This document shows, in pieces, positions 48,745 through 60,323 of a stretch of 64,000 bases of DNA. The DNA comes from Siphonodentalium dalli (taxonomy: Eukaryota > Mollusca > Scaphopoda > Gadilida > Siphonodentaliidae). The translations under genes were made by a program, and so were the position numbers. The DNA is taken from the NCBI GenBank assembly GCA_032622095.1, contig CP136064.1, forward strand, positions 3,156,280 to 3,220,279, given 5' to 3'. How positions within the stretch are numbered: the stretch's first letter is position 1; every line of letters starts with the position of its first letter. The notes beneath the pieces are model-generated. The model did no database searches. It saw only the letters and a program-made list of their open reading frames with translations, and was not told where the DNA came from.

Positions 48745-49245
48745 AATCATTACCCAAACGTATGTAAAGACGGCTTGTACTTTCACAACAAAACAACAAA
48801 ATTTGCATTTCTTTAGAGTTGCAGAGTGAGGCGTCTGTTATATTTTGTCGAAAAAAATATAACCGAGTGTCAAATCGTCGTGCAATTTTCGATCTTTCGA
48901 GTCGAAATCGAAGGTTTTTATTCGGTGTCATTACCCAAATGCATACAATCTGAATGTTAAATAAACCCAAGGTGAAGGACCAAGTGTTTTAACGCACGTA
49001 TAGTGTTGATTCCCACATAAACTGGTTGTTATACGTCGGTGGAAGATATTTGAAATATTAGCGCATGACTAAGTGAAACGCGTCATTACACGGTGTTTAT
49101 TCCAGTGTTGGGAAATATTCGAAATATACTGGCAAGACAACGTGAAAATAGTCATTACCCAAACGCGTCATTGCCACAGCGCGCCATTATACAAACAATG
49201 CGTCATTACCCAAACAAAATCGTCATTACCCAAACTAAAAAATCA
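48745..49245. repeat. Cluster of the motif CGTCATTACCCAAAC
   Basis: Motif or near variants at about 48748, 48928, 49152, 49200 and 49221, with weaker forms (GTCATTACACGG, GTCATTGCC) at 49081 and 49167. All read on the plus strand. Spacing is irregular. Two overlapping frames through it have no recognisable domain. Confidence 0.6.
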
Positions 49246-50220
49246 TCGGTTTGCAGAATTTTTGTCAAAAGACTCAAAGTTTTACAATTACACCGTCGAT
49301 ATATAATCAAATTTGGCATGCGTTTGCTCACCGAAATTGCTCATCACTTTTGCTTATCTGCGAAATATCAGGAATAATTATCAATAACTCCTATATAAAT
49401 ATAGGGCCCAATGTCTGCTAAATATGCGAAATGATACCATATACACCAAGAAGGTATTTGAAACGAGATAGTTTCCAAAATATGGTATGAAATAGTTTAG
49501 TTTGGTACATTTGACCGATTTCTCGAATAAGGCCTCTGTGAACATTATAAGTTTATAACATCACCACAGATAAGACGTAGTATGAAAATCGTCCACCACC
49601 TGTAGTAACTAAGGGCAACATCACGATCCCGTGGGATACGCAGGTACATACTGACTGCACTATATCGTGTAACAGACCAGACATCATCGTTAAAAATCGA
49701 GACGATGGAACGTTTATGATGTATCCCCAGTGATTACAATGTTGTGCAGAAGAAAACCGAGATAGAGGTGCGTCCAAATGTCAACCCCCCCCCCGAATTT
49801 AGTATTATGAAACACCATGTCTGAATCAGCCGTGAAATTGGCAATTGTGCACATAGAGGTATCGTTAGCAAAAGTCAGATGCGACTTGTGCGGGAAATAA
49901 TTTTCTACGAAATACAACATAAAGCGGCAAGTTAAAATACAGCATTCACGTGCGTGGTATCAAGGCATCGCGATATCGTTCATTCACCTTTTTGAGATCG
50001 CAAATATGAATGCTGAGAGGGATATTCAATTAATTTCAATTGAAATAGATTCAAAATAGATATGCTAACCACATTCCGAATATGTAATGGATTCATATTT
50101 CAGATGACATTCGATCGCAGTCCAACTGATCAGTCTCAGATACATAAAACACTCGAAAACTCATCAAAACTCCTTAAGTGATACGCATATTTACTTCACA
50201 GATTTTGGGCGTTTGGTGAC
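49246..50220. other. No gene seen
   Basis: AT-rich, with a C run at 49785. Frames of 68-74 codons on the minus strand are unremarkable. Confidence 0.35.
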
Positions 50221-50306
50221 ATTACAAAACTCGTCCAGTAAATTAGATCTGGACCTCGCCAAAGGCTCGGCCCAGACCTAATTTACTGGACTCGTTTTGT
50301 AAATTC
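50221..50306. repeat. Hairpin element K, copy 2
   Basis: ATTACAAAACTCGTCCAGTA pairs with TACTGGACTCGTTTTGTAAA (one offset), and AAATTAGATCTGG with CCAGACCTAATTT; the loop is CTCGCCAAAGGCTCGG. The pairing is better than in copy 1 at 40928. The phrase CTGGGGACTCGTTG just after it matches, inverted, CAACGAATCCCCGG before copy 1. Confidence 0.9.
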
Positions 50307-50751
50307 CACTATGAACTGGGGACTCGTTGTAGATCCTCTATATATGTTACAGTCAATATGTCAAATCAATCATTTGGCGAAATGCATAAATTTTTCAGTC
50401 ATTTGGTGAAATGCCTGTGACCGCCAGTCATTTGGCCAAATGCCTAAAATTTTCAGTCATTTGGCCAAATGACTGAAACTCACTGCCCTGAATTTGACAG
50501 ATTGCCTAAATGGGAATTTTATTTGTAGTCAATACGTCAAATTGGCCAAATGACTGAATTTTATTTTAGTCAATATGTCAAATTAGCCAAATGACTGAAA
50601 ATCACTGACCTGAATATGACAGTTTGCCTTATATTGGGAATTTTATTTTTAGTCAATATGTCAAATTATGTATAAACATAACTTTTTTTGTTTCGTTGAT
50701 GAAGGAAGTGTCACTGAACAGATCACACAAATTTAATACTTGATTAGTTAG

Positions 50752-51573
50752 TTGTTTATGAATTATGTAACTGCATGTTATTACAACACATCAGAACAAA
50801 CAGAATATTGTATGAATACCTGTGTCATTTTACTTCCAGTATCAGTTGTCAGTATGGAGCTTTCTGTAGAAGATACGTTCAAAAATGACTTATATAAGAA
50901 ATTTGATTATCTGAAAAAGGTACTTATACCAAAACCAGAGTACTTTTCGTTGATATATGAACTGAAACAAATAAGTGGACAATCATTATCTAAGTCGCAC
51001 CATGCGTATTATCTTCTGTTCAAGTATGAGATTCTTCAATGTGGTGATGTTGAAAAGTTGATAAGACGTCGCAAAACCAACGATGACCCAATACAGTATT
51101 TTGTGACCATCGAAGAGACATTTGATGTTATCAAGCGTGCCCACATTGCTACTGGCCATGGTGGCCGTGATCGGATGTTGAAGGAGTTAGGCAAGAAGTA
51201 TGCCAATGTAACAAGGGATTCCATTGAGCTGTTTAAGACGATGTGCATTGAATGTCAGCGAAAACGTGTTCGACCGATGATAAAGGGTGTGGTTATTAGG
51301 CCGATCTTGTCTAAAGAGTTCTCCGGTCGTAGTCATGTTGACCTCATCGAGCAGTCGCTATCGTATGGTTCTTTCAAATGGATTATGGTGTATCAGGACC
51401 ATCTGACAAAGTTCTGTGTTATCCGCCCACTGACATCAAAACGAGCTGCTGAGGTTGCCTACCATCTCTTGGACATATTTCTGTTATTCGTTGCGCCACA
51501 TATTCTACAGAGCGACAACGGTTCAGAATTCACAGCTCAAAAACGATACCGCTTATTGGACTATTGGCATTAA
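50752..51573 (+). pseudogene. Ginger/KRBA2-like transposase, N-terminal and core (truncated)
   Basis: 273 codons. Residues 131-168 form the H2C2 zinc-binding part of retroviral-type integrases (H131, H136, C165, C168). The catalytic core follows, with D197 in HVDLIEQ and D255 in LQSDNGSEF. The third acidic residue, normally about 35 residues later in a PxSxGxxE context, is missing: after TAQ the reading goes into unrelated sequence and a stop. The N-terminal part (about 36-110) resembles that of KRAB-A-domain-containing-2-like proteins, known relatives of Ginger transposases. The start is uncertain: M1 or M35 (MELSVED). The cysteine-rich C-terminus survives separately at 51618-51743. Confidence 0.85.
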
Positions 51574-51617
51574 ATTTGTCCAGTTTTGTAAGAACTCGAG
51601 TTTTAAAAAAAGAGTCT

Positions 51618-51743
51618 CAACACGGTGGTCAGGGTTTTGTGAAGTGCAATTGCAATGGACCTAAGAGATGCAAGAGTAAGCGATGTGCTTGTTTCAAGAA
51701 TAATGTTTTATGCGATAGTAGATGTCATAATTGGCCAAAATGA
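51618..51743 (+). pseudogene. Cysteine-rich C-terminal tail of the same transposase
   Basis: The frame reads GGQGFVKCNCNGPKRC, then KSKRCACFKNN and VLCDSRCHN, ending at TGA. CNC, CxC and CxxxCH spacing matches the cysteine-rich tails that close KRBA2-like and related Ginger proteins (compare CXC-type zinc domains). It is not joined in frame to the core, and only about 45 bp separate them, so the middle of the gene was deleted. The stop codon lies inside the right terminal repeat (TTGGCCAAAATGACTGG), which shows the coding region reached into the transposon end. Confidence 0.75.
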
Positions 51744-52045
51744 CTGGCGGTCACAGGCATTTCACCAAATGACTGAAAATTTTAGGCATTTGGCCAAATG
51801 ACTGATTTGACATATTGACTGTAACATATATACAACAGATTCCATATTATATACCATTTGAAAAAGGTAACCAAAAAGGACCAAAACATTATATATATAT
51901 TATCAACTGATCTGGTCGAATAAACTGGAAATCTAGCAGTATATTCTTGACTGCAGCAGACCGCAGTGAACTTTTAATCGTTTTTGTTAAATATATTATT
52001 TCCACAGCTCTGCAGTCAATTTATTTTAAAGCTTAGTATACGAAT

Positions 52046-52178
52046 AGAGCATGGCTTGGAGTTGACTACGCTAATGTAGTGGTCAGTGGAAACGGTGTAG
52101 TTCATGAGCCGAAGGCGAGTGGACTTCACCATTCCAACTGGCCACTACATTCGCGTAGTCAATGACAAGATATGCTCT
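52046..52178. repeat. Hairpin element H, copy 2
   Basis: Outer ends AGAGCATGGCTTGGAGT and TATGCTCT correspond to copy 1 at 14228. The arms here are GTTGACTACGC, TAATGTAGTGG and TGTAGTTCA, paired with GGACTTCACC, CCACTACATT and GCGTAGTCAA. The loop GAGCCGAAGGCGAG replaces GATGCGAAGCGGAG. The flank TTATATTATATCGAACA is shared with copy 1. Confidence 0.88.
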
Positions 52179-52242
52179 AATCATTATATTATATCGAACA
52201 TTTATAGACAAACTGACGTTCTAATATTTATATACCATCGAA

Positions 52243-52340
52243 CATTTTATTGCTAAACTGAAGTCATTGTATTGTGGCCAGGTTGCATTCAATTTCCTTC
52301 TCACCACAACACTTATTAAGCAACTTTATTGCTATTGTAA
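52243..52340 (+). repeat. ~100-bp inverted repeat, left member
   Basis: TTTTATTGCTAAACTGAAGT, CATTGTATTGTG and GGTTGCATTCAATTTC are found inverted at 56249-56345. The pair encloses element E copy 2 and a hAT-like MITE. Confidence 0.85.
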
Positions 52341-52349
52341 ATATCATCT

Positions 52350-55300
52350 ACTAGCAGGGTTACCCGGCGTTGCCCAGGTTAATGCGATGAGAAACCCTCT
52401 GTATGCTGTGGATATTTGTTGGGGATAGAGAATGCTCTTGATTAAAAGTGTTATACGTTTTCTCAAAAATTGTATATTCAAATAGCATCATAAAACATGA
52501 TTATTACAGTCATGGGATATAAGTAATGGCTCGCCTTGTCAATTGTCATTCTGTTTCTCGCGATTAAACTGTTCCAACAATAATGAATTATGTATTTATT
52601 TACAACTGCGTATACATTAGACGTTATAATATGATACATGAACATCACAAATAAAAGATGATAATTGGGTTTTCAATATTGAAATGTATCAATCAATTTA
52701 GTGGGTTGGACTAAGTTCTCGAGGACACCTGGCTAACTCCATGAAGATACAGATGTTTCAAAGAAATTTCCAGGTGCTCCTCTGTTCATGGTGCTATATA
52801 TTGGCTAAATATTCTCTGTTTAAACGAATGTTGATGCGCATAAATATTAGCTACATGTGCCAGGCACAGAGCGAGATTTTGAGTTGTTTATGTCAGTCGA
52901 GGAGTCTGTTATAAAACCCTTGTCAGATGCATGTGCAGTATTGGGAGGATCCTGAAAAGTCTTATGCTACTAACTGCATTTTCTTGTATATCAGAAGAAA
53001 CTATATTTGACTGCACACTGTGACCACTATTTTTGAACAGGCCTTCAATATCTCTTGACAAATTGTAACTTTTTTTGTGGAAACTGTATTGAATGGAACG
53101 GGCCCAATTTTGTTATAATATATATGCAATCTGCTGATGGTTCGGGGTATCTCAGTTTGCACGAATATATGTATCTCTTCAATAGAATGATAAATATACG
53201 TTTAATGCTTCTTCTATGCATCTCTTTTTGCTAGCTCATATTGTGAATGCCCTGATTGCTATTCCCATATAAATATGACAGTTAAGAAGATATAATTGTT
53301 CAAGTGAGTTGAAGTGACTTAAGTGGGTCACCATATGTCGGGATTGTGAAATGTGAACGTCCAAAACTACTTAAAATGATATGGAGATGGCCTGGGTGAC
53401 TGTATATAAAGGCGAATATCAATCTTATCAATGAAAGTGCATATCCGCTCGCCATCCGCGACGCAAACGACACCAAATGTGATTTAATTCATGGTTTTTC
53501 ATTAGAAAAAACGTGTATGAATTCGGTGGAAATTGGTGCCAAATAAATTTGTACCAGCGTTTGTCTCTTTTGACATATTTAAACCACTCCCATTAGACTC
53601 ATGGATGCATGGTATACTGGCGATGATTATATATATGTTTGGTGGTAATCAGCAACTAAACAAATTCTGAGAATAGTTATGACCCATATCTCTCACACAA
53701 CCGACAGCAATTTGGCGTCTTTAAATCACACGATGATATTCCTCTTACCATAGAGAAGAATAATATATCAATTTTGTGGAAATTTGGGCTAAAAATAGTT
53801 TATTAAATCAATTGTTGATGCAACGCTGACTCGAACAACGCCATATTGCGAAGGTGATTATGTATTCGTTGGGTTGAAATCGGTGACAAAACTATTTTTT
53901 TAATTTTGCCGACCTCCCCCTTTTCTTCCCCTGACACAAACAGCGTCATTTAATTTTTTTTTTACCCACACTGTTATCTTCCTTGTAAACAGTTACCCCT
54001 CTTAGAACGCCTTGGTGACATCTCGATTGTACCGCGTGAAGTTATATATAGAACGCACATAGGCAGACAGAAAGACAGACAGACAGCACGATTTGATTTC
54101 TTGTATCATTTGAGAAGAACGTGTCTGAATTTGATGGTAATTAGTACTAAAAATATTTTGTATCAGTCTTGTTGACCCTCCTATCCCTATATTTCAGTCT
54201 CAAGCTGCACACACTAAGACTCATTAGAGATTAGAGATGCATATATATGAAACTGGTGAAAATTGGCGAGTATACAAATTCGTATCAAATTTAAGGTCCC
54301 CATATCTCTCACCCATAGGTCACAAATTGGTGTATCACAGAGAAGAATATGTATCAATCTGGTGGAAATCGGCACTAAACATATAGCTATAATTTGTTGT
54401 GTCCCTCTCATCTCTATACACCACTGACTCGAATGGCCCAACTTATGTCATCCTTAAACCACACGATTATACTCCTGATATCATGGAGATGATTGCTTAT
54501 AATTTTGGTGATAATCGGCGACTAAACAAACTCTCAAACAAACAGCACCACTATGGCGTCTTTAAATCACACGATTAGATTCCTCGTATCTTGGATAAGA
54601 ACGTGTATCAATTTGGTGGAAATTGGCGCAAAACAAATGTGCATCAATTTTGGTGCCCCTGTCCCTTTCAATGCAATCCTGACTCGAATGAGGCCACATT
54701 TGACAGATATAAGCAACACCATTAGACTCCTCATATCATGGGAATTATTTTGTATAAGTGTGGTGGCAGTCGGCGACTAAACTAATTATTATCAAATTAA
54801 GTGCCCACCCCTCCCAATCTCTCAACCAAAAGACATCAATTTGGCGTTGTTAAAGCGCACAATTTGATTCCTTGTATAATGAAGAAGAATATATATCAAT
54901 TTGGTGGTGATCGGCGCTAAAATTAGTTTTTCAATTTTGGTGACCCTCTCCCCTTCCGTGCATCCCTGACTCGAACGACGCCACTTTTAAATCACACCGT
55001 TGGTTTTTTCATATCATGGGTTTGGCGTTGTTAAATTTCACAATTAGATTCCATATATCATGAAGAAGAATATATATCAATTTGGTAGAGATCGGCGCTA
55101 AAATTAGTTTTTCAATTTTGGTGCCCCTCTCCCCTTCCTTGCATCCCTGACTCGAACGACGCCACTTTTAAACCATACCGTTGGTTTTTACATATCATGG
55201 GGATGAATATATATAAGTTTGGTGCAAATCGGCGACAGAAGAAAAATCTGCCCCTCCCCTTCCGGGCACCCCTGACGCGAACGGCGCGACTTTTGCCATA

Positions 55301-55523
55301 TTTAAACCACACCATTAGATTCCTCATATCATGGGGATTATTACATATAAGTTTGGTGGCCATCGGCGACAATTTTTTTTTCTGCTCCTCCCCCTTTTCT
55401 GCCCCTGACAACAACGGCGTCACTTTAGAAAATTCTAACCCCGACCATTATCTTTCTCGTAAAAAGCTACTCCTAGTAGACCTATTTGGCATCATCATGG
55501 TCCCCTGTGAATTTCTATAGAAC

Positions 55524-55576
<53 letters not shown>

Positions 55577-55600
55577 TATTCGCAAATATAGATATAGATG
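52350..55600 (+). mobile_element. Element E, copy 2
   Basis: Starts ACTAGCAGGGTTACCCGGCG, ends in about twelve CAGA repeats followed by TATTCGCAAATATAGAT. Between them lie an AT-rich part shared with copy 1 (GATAATTGGGTTTTCAAT, GTTTGTGGAAACTGTATTG-like) and, from about 53300, a tandem region of ~155-bp units alternating in two types: TATCAATTTGGTGGAAAT with CCCTGACTCGAACGACGCC, and CTCCTCATATCATGGG with GTTTGGTGGCAATCGGCGAC-like text. No protein is encoded. It is longer than copy 1 mainly through extra array units. Confidence 0.7.
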
Positions 55601-56244
55601 TCTGAGTGGGTAACCGGTCACTGACACAGCGTGCACGGTTAATCATAATTGAAAGTCACTGTTTTATGTGTAAAAATGTGTGTGGTAGTCACTGTTTTAT
55701 GAATGGGTTAATACCGGTTTCTACTAAAAGTGTAGGTTTGTTTTCTATTATATGCTTTACTCTCACAGCTACACTTGATCAGTCCAATAGAAATAATGCC
55801 TTTTCTGAACTCATACAAGATTCCTGAATTCATACAAGATAAACTGTGAACGTTATAAAATTCCTAACAAATCCTGACCAATCTGAATCAATTGGAATCA
55901 ATCGTAACATTCACTTTCTTTGATTGCCCGTTGGTGCTCCTGGGTGCTCTAGTGTATTGCTATAATTGCGATAAACAGGTTTTAGTAATGTCTAATGAGT
56001 CTGGGTGGCATGTAGCATATAATAATTTAACCTATCTGATATAATACAATCACCTATCTGGTGTAGAGCAATAACACCTACCTGGTGTAAAGACATAATA
56101 TCTTTATAAATTTCCATAACAAAACACAAAAACTAAAAAGGTCTCTAAAAAGGACTACCACACACATTTTGGCACATAAAACAGTGACTATTAATTATGA
56201 TTAACCGTGCACGCTGTGTCAGTGACCGGTTACCCATTCAGGCA
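55601..56244. mobile_element. TIR element with likely 8-bp target duplication (hAT-like)
   Basis: Inverted ends of about 75 bp: TCTGAGTGGGTAACCGGTCA on the left, and CCTGAATGGGTAACCGGTCA when the right end is read inward, continuing CTGACACAGCG, GCACGGTTAATCATAATT and CACTGTTTTATGTG. The flanks TATAGATG and CATAGATG agree at 7 of 8 bases. No transposase. The interior is AT-rich with ACCTATCTGGTGTA repeated near 56050-56090. Confidence 0.65.
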
Positions 56245-56248
56245 TAGA

Positions 56249-56345
56249 TGCTATTCACAATAACAATAAAGCTGCTTAACAGGTTTTGTGATGAGAAGAA
56301 ATTGAATGCAACCTGGACACAATACAATGACTTCAGTTTAGCAAT
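56249..56345 (-). repeat. ~100-bp inverted repeat, right member
   Basis: Counterpart of 52243-52340, seen as AATAAAGCTGCTTAACA, GAATGCAACCTGGACACAAT and ACTTCAGTTTAGCAATAAAA. It directly abuts the zinc-finger fragment that follows. Confidence 0.85.
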
Positions 56346-56349
56346 AAAA

Positions 56350-56725
56350 GTCGATTCTCTTATGCTTCGTCATGCTGTTCGATTCGGTGTATGATTTCTT
56401 TTTTACAAATATCACATTCATACATGTATCACACCGTGGAGGGTCCGTGACTACCCGCTTCTGAGACGTTTCACTCCGAGACAACCCGCCTGCCTAAAAT
56501 TAATTAGGGGTAATTAGAGGATAATGATGAGGTGTGCGGGGATTGTGAGATGTCTGTTTAACAAAACTGGGTTGTCCTTTATAGATTTTTATTTGATGTA
56601 ATTATATACGGAATGAACGGAACGAAGTATAATATGAATATTAACGAAGTTTAATGAACGAAGAACGAAGTTTAATGAACGAAGAACGATGTTTAATGAA
56701 CGAAGAACGAAGTTTAAGGTTGATG
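56350..56725 (-). repeat. Third fragment of the zinc-finger block
   Basis: Begins with a piece of a minus-strand zinc finger (complement of GATTCTCTTATGCTTCGTCA, then AATATCACATTCATAC), then jumps to GTGGAGGGTCCGTGACTACC, GAGACGTTTCACTCCGAG and the AATGAACGAAGAACGAAG run known from both segmental copies. The 61-bp satellite and the central part are missing. It shows that this block has spread beyond the tandem pair. Confidence 0.85.
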
Positions 56726-58279
56726 TAAAGCAGTCAAATCCGATTTGGCCAAATAAAGCGTATTGTAGACATAATTCTTCCTACAGAGTTCAGCACCAGA
56801 AAAATTGTTTCAAAAGCTACAAATGATATACCACATATATCATATATTGTAGCATTAGAGGAGACAGAATTAAAAGGCCGAAAAGAACCGAAAATATACA
56901 TTTGAGAGGCCTTTTTGGAGGTGAGCTGGCTAAAAATCCCAACTTAGTTACCACCTTCCTGCAAATAGAACAACATTACTCGAACATGTTCCTTTACAGT
57001 GAAAACAGTATCCTATTCGTGACCTACCATATAATTTGTGCTAGGAAATTATTATTGCATTGAAGTTGTGAAATTTAAGATATCTTTTGGAGAAAAACAA
57101 CATATTTCCCCGTTTCGTGCAAATGTTTGCATATTCAATCGACCTTGACCTCGAACGGAAACAGTGGGATCTGGAAAGCACCGATTTGATAGTGATCAAA
57201 ATGAATTTTAAAAATGTCCGGAACATGGTAATTGTTAACATAAGTCGTAATTAACATCATCGTGAGGTATTGCAACCCAAAATACTGCGAAAAATTGCGA
57301 TCACGTCTTCGACAACTCACCAGAAATGGCGTGTTTCTCAAATCGACATTGACAGTTGAAATTGCGTTTAGAGAACTACCTTTCTCATCAAAATCATTGC
57401 GCATCAATAAAATTAGTTTATTAGATGTCTATATTGCCGAAGAGACCATAATTACTGACGGTAAACATATATACGTTAAGAAAAGGAGTTATAATTTAAA
57501 GTTTATGATACAATAACAGAAATACCTATGGAACTATATTTTATAGCGAGAATTTGAATGGGAGGTGCTCTGGGGCTCATCGAAGAAATATTCTGCAAGA
57601 ATTGTGAAAATAAATTTTTTTTTTCCAGAAATAAAAGGCTGCGATCGCTCAGAAATTTCTATTATCAATTAGAAAAAGCATCGACGCATTGAATTCAACC
57701 TTCGGGACGGCCGATCCTCCAGGTATATTGTCTAAATGATAGTAAATCCTTATAATATTGAATTGAAAATTTTGGAAGTGCCTCGATTTCGAGTTAGATG
57801 TTTGTTTATAACAAATCTAATTATTATGCCATGAGACTCTCGTCAAAGTCAAAATTAATTAAATTTGTATACAAACTGAATGCATAGTAGTGGAATAATG
57901 GTAATTAAGCTTTGTATGTTCTAATTTAAAAATAATTAATAGAATACATAGTTGACCATGTACTGTCTGTATGGTTGGTCGAGAGAGTAGAAATTAGTGA
58001 ATTGAGACATATACTGGTGTGCTAAAAAATTTGAAATATCTTCTAATTTCATCGTTGTCAGTGAATTTTCTTCCATCATAGGATTGAGCGATTGTTCTCC
58101 ACTTATTGTGTTTATATTTTATTCTTGGATTGATGTTTATTGTGCGTAATTTTAATGGATTAGATGAATTGATATAGGATAACATGTGATGCTGGTTCTT
58201 GGAGGCAGGTGATGTTTTGTTAGGAAATAACCCCTAGTGCATTAACTAACTCATATCAGAAAGACATTTTGTTCTAAAA
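56726..58279. other. No supported gene; upstream of the Mutator-type gene
   Basis: AT-rich. Frames of 63-90 codons on both strands overlap near 57.0-57.5 kb and are not recognisable. The 5' end of the transposon to the right should lie here, but I could not identify a terminal inverted repeat. Confidence 0.3.
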
Positions 58280-60323
58280 ATGACTCGTATGCGTCAGAGC
58301 TACCGATTCAACCTTCCACCGGGTAGAAAGAGTTTGAAGTACAAACGGAAAGCCAAGTTAGAAAAAACAACCGAGGATGATTCCTTTGCAAGCAATTCTC
58401 TACCAAGTAAAAGGCGACAGAAGTTTAAAAGGTCCACTGTGAAATACCGATACAAAGTCATGAATTCTCAGGATGTTATGAGGAAGAAAATTCTTTTCCG
58501 AAAGAAGAAAACTAGGGAGTTAAATGGGTACCGAATGATTAATATGAACCTTCTTCAAGGGCATATCGGTGAGATGACAGCTCATGCAGCTTGCTGTGAA
58601 GCCACCTTCGATATTTCGTTAGCTTGGGGACAGCCAATAAAGATGATAAATGAAATAAAAACGTATGGATTTGCATTTGAACACAAGTGAAAAAGTGAAG
58701 GTACCGGAAGGCACAACACGGTTTGACATTAACATTCGCGCAGTGTGGGGAACAATGGTCACAGGAGGAGGACAGGCACGGCTGAGTGAACTCTCAGCAA
58801 CGATGGGAATCCCAGCGATGACGCAAACTACCTTTTCTGCAATAGAAGCAGAAATCGGTGAATATTGGCGGAAAGAGTTGATGGAGGAGCTGAAGGCTAA
58901 TGCTAAGCTGGAGTGGGAGATTGCGGCACAACAAGAGGGTAATTCTCTGAAAGAAGTTCAGGATATCACTGTCATAGCAGATGGAGGGTGGAGTAAACGA
59001 ACGCATAAACACTCTTATAATGCGCTAGGGGGTGTTGCTGTCGTTATTGGTGCAGCAACCGGCAAGTTGTTACACATCGGCATTCGAAATAAACTCTGTT
59101 ACATTTGCACAAAAGCTGACACCCTAAAGATTGAACCCCGGAAACATGATTGTTTTAAAAATTGGAATTCCTCTAGCCAATCAATGGAATCGGATATAAT
59201 TCTCGAGGGTTTTCTTGAAGCAGAGGAGAAATACAGTTTAAGGTATATGAATTTAATTGCAGATGGTGATAGCTCAACACATGCGCGAATTGTATCGGAA
59301 GTGCCTGTGTGGGGTGCAAAGGTCAAAAAATTTGAATGTGCAAACCATATGTGTAAATGTCTGAGAGGGAAACTGGAGAAGCTTGTTGAAGATAATAAAC
59401 ATTATCAAGGTCGGAACAAGCTTTCTAAAATCACCAGAGTGAGGATAGTTTCTGCAGTTCGTTGTGCAATTAAAATGCGGTCCAAGGAAGTCGACGACAG
59501 AACGAATGCTATTAAGAAACTTCAACATGATATCCTGAATATTCCAAGTCACATTTTCGGGCAACATGATCACTGCAGTACAGACTATTGTAAAGCAAAA
59601 CAAAAACAGGTGAATGCAACACAAAGTAAAAGTACCGGTAGTGACAATAACGAACAGACACCGGCACCTGTAGAGAGTGGCGATTCTCATTCCGATGGTG
59701 TTCTTCCTGCCGTTGTGGATCAGATAATTGAATATGCTACAGAGGGATCATCGGATCATGCTCTAGAAGAGGCAAGGCATGGGACTGAAAATTCTTGTTC
59801 AGTGGAAAATGAGGATATCAGGAGAGATCTTCAGGTCCTGCTTAGTCATATTGCTGCAAAAGGTTCTGCAGTAATTGGGAACTATACAAGTAATGTGGCA
59901 GAGAGCTGGATGTCTCTCCGATGCAAACGTGATGGTGGTAAATTCTTCAATAGATGTCATCGTGGTAGTTGGCATGCCAGATGTTTTGGGGCAGGACTTA
60001 GAAAAAACATTGGAGTTGACTGGTCTGCCAAGGTCTTCAACAAAGTAACAGGGACAGAACCAGGAGCTGCTTTGGTGTCCCTTCATGAAAATAAAGCAAG
60101 ACAAATATCGTTTTCTCTAAAATCTAGGGCTAAACCTGATGTCAAAAAGAGAGCAAAGAAAAGGAAACTGGAGCGTTTAAGTTCAGGAGTATCCAAGAAG
60201 GCAAAAGCAGACTATGGTCCTGACTGTCTTCAGGTATGTGAGGATGCTACCTCTGCTAAATTAGAAGAATGTTGCCAGACATATTATGATAAACATGTCC
60301 GACTCATTCCAGATAGAATCTAA
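58280..60323 (+). pseudogene. Mutator-superfamily (MULE) transposase, animal type, decayed
   Basis: Two overlapping frames make one protein. The first (58280-58690) is a basic N-terminus (KYKRKAKLEK, KFKRSTVKYRYKV, FRKKKTRELNGYRMINM). The second (58665-60323, 552 codons) is the transposase. A net one-frame shift near 58.68 kb separates them; the overlap AAGTGAAAAAGTGAAGG may once have held two Cys codons. Second-frame landmarks: GTMVTGGGQARL (29-40), D106 in VIADGGWS, LCYIC (144-148), D200 and D202 in LIADGDSS, CANHMC (225-230), FGQHDHCSTDYC (298-309) and E413 in SNVAESWM. D-D-E with these zinc residues fits the Mutator-like transposase domain of animal proteins; Phantom- or Phis-like is possible. 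The TAA at 60321 is an in-frame nonsense codon, since the next domain continues in the same frame. Confidence 0.85.

Larger units (their letters stand above)
50345..51826 (+). mobile_element. Ginger-type DNA transposon, internally deleted
   Basis: A 1482-bp element bounded by perfect 24-bp inverted ends that begin TGTTACAGTCAATATGTCAA, flanked by TATA on both sides (a 4-bp target duplication, although the flanks are AT-rich). Similarity of the ends continues imperfectly for about 100 bp as copies of GTCATTTGGCCAAATG. TGT ends, a 4-bp duplication and a gypsy-like integrase are the known marks of Ginger elements. The encoded transposase lacks its third catalytic residue, so this copy could move only with help from an intact relative. 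Confidence 0.85.
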
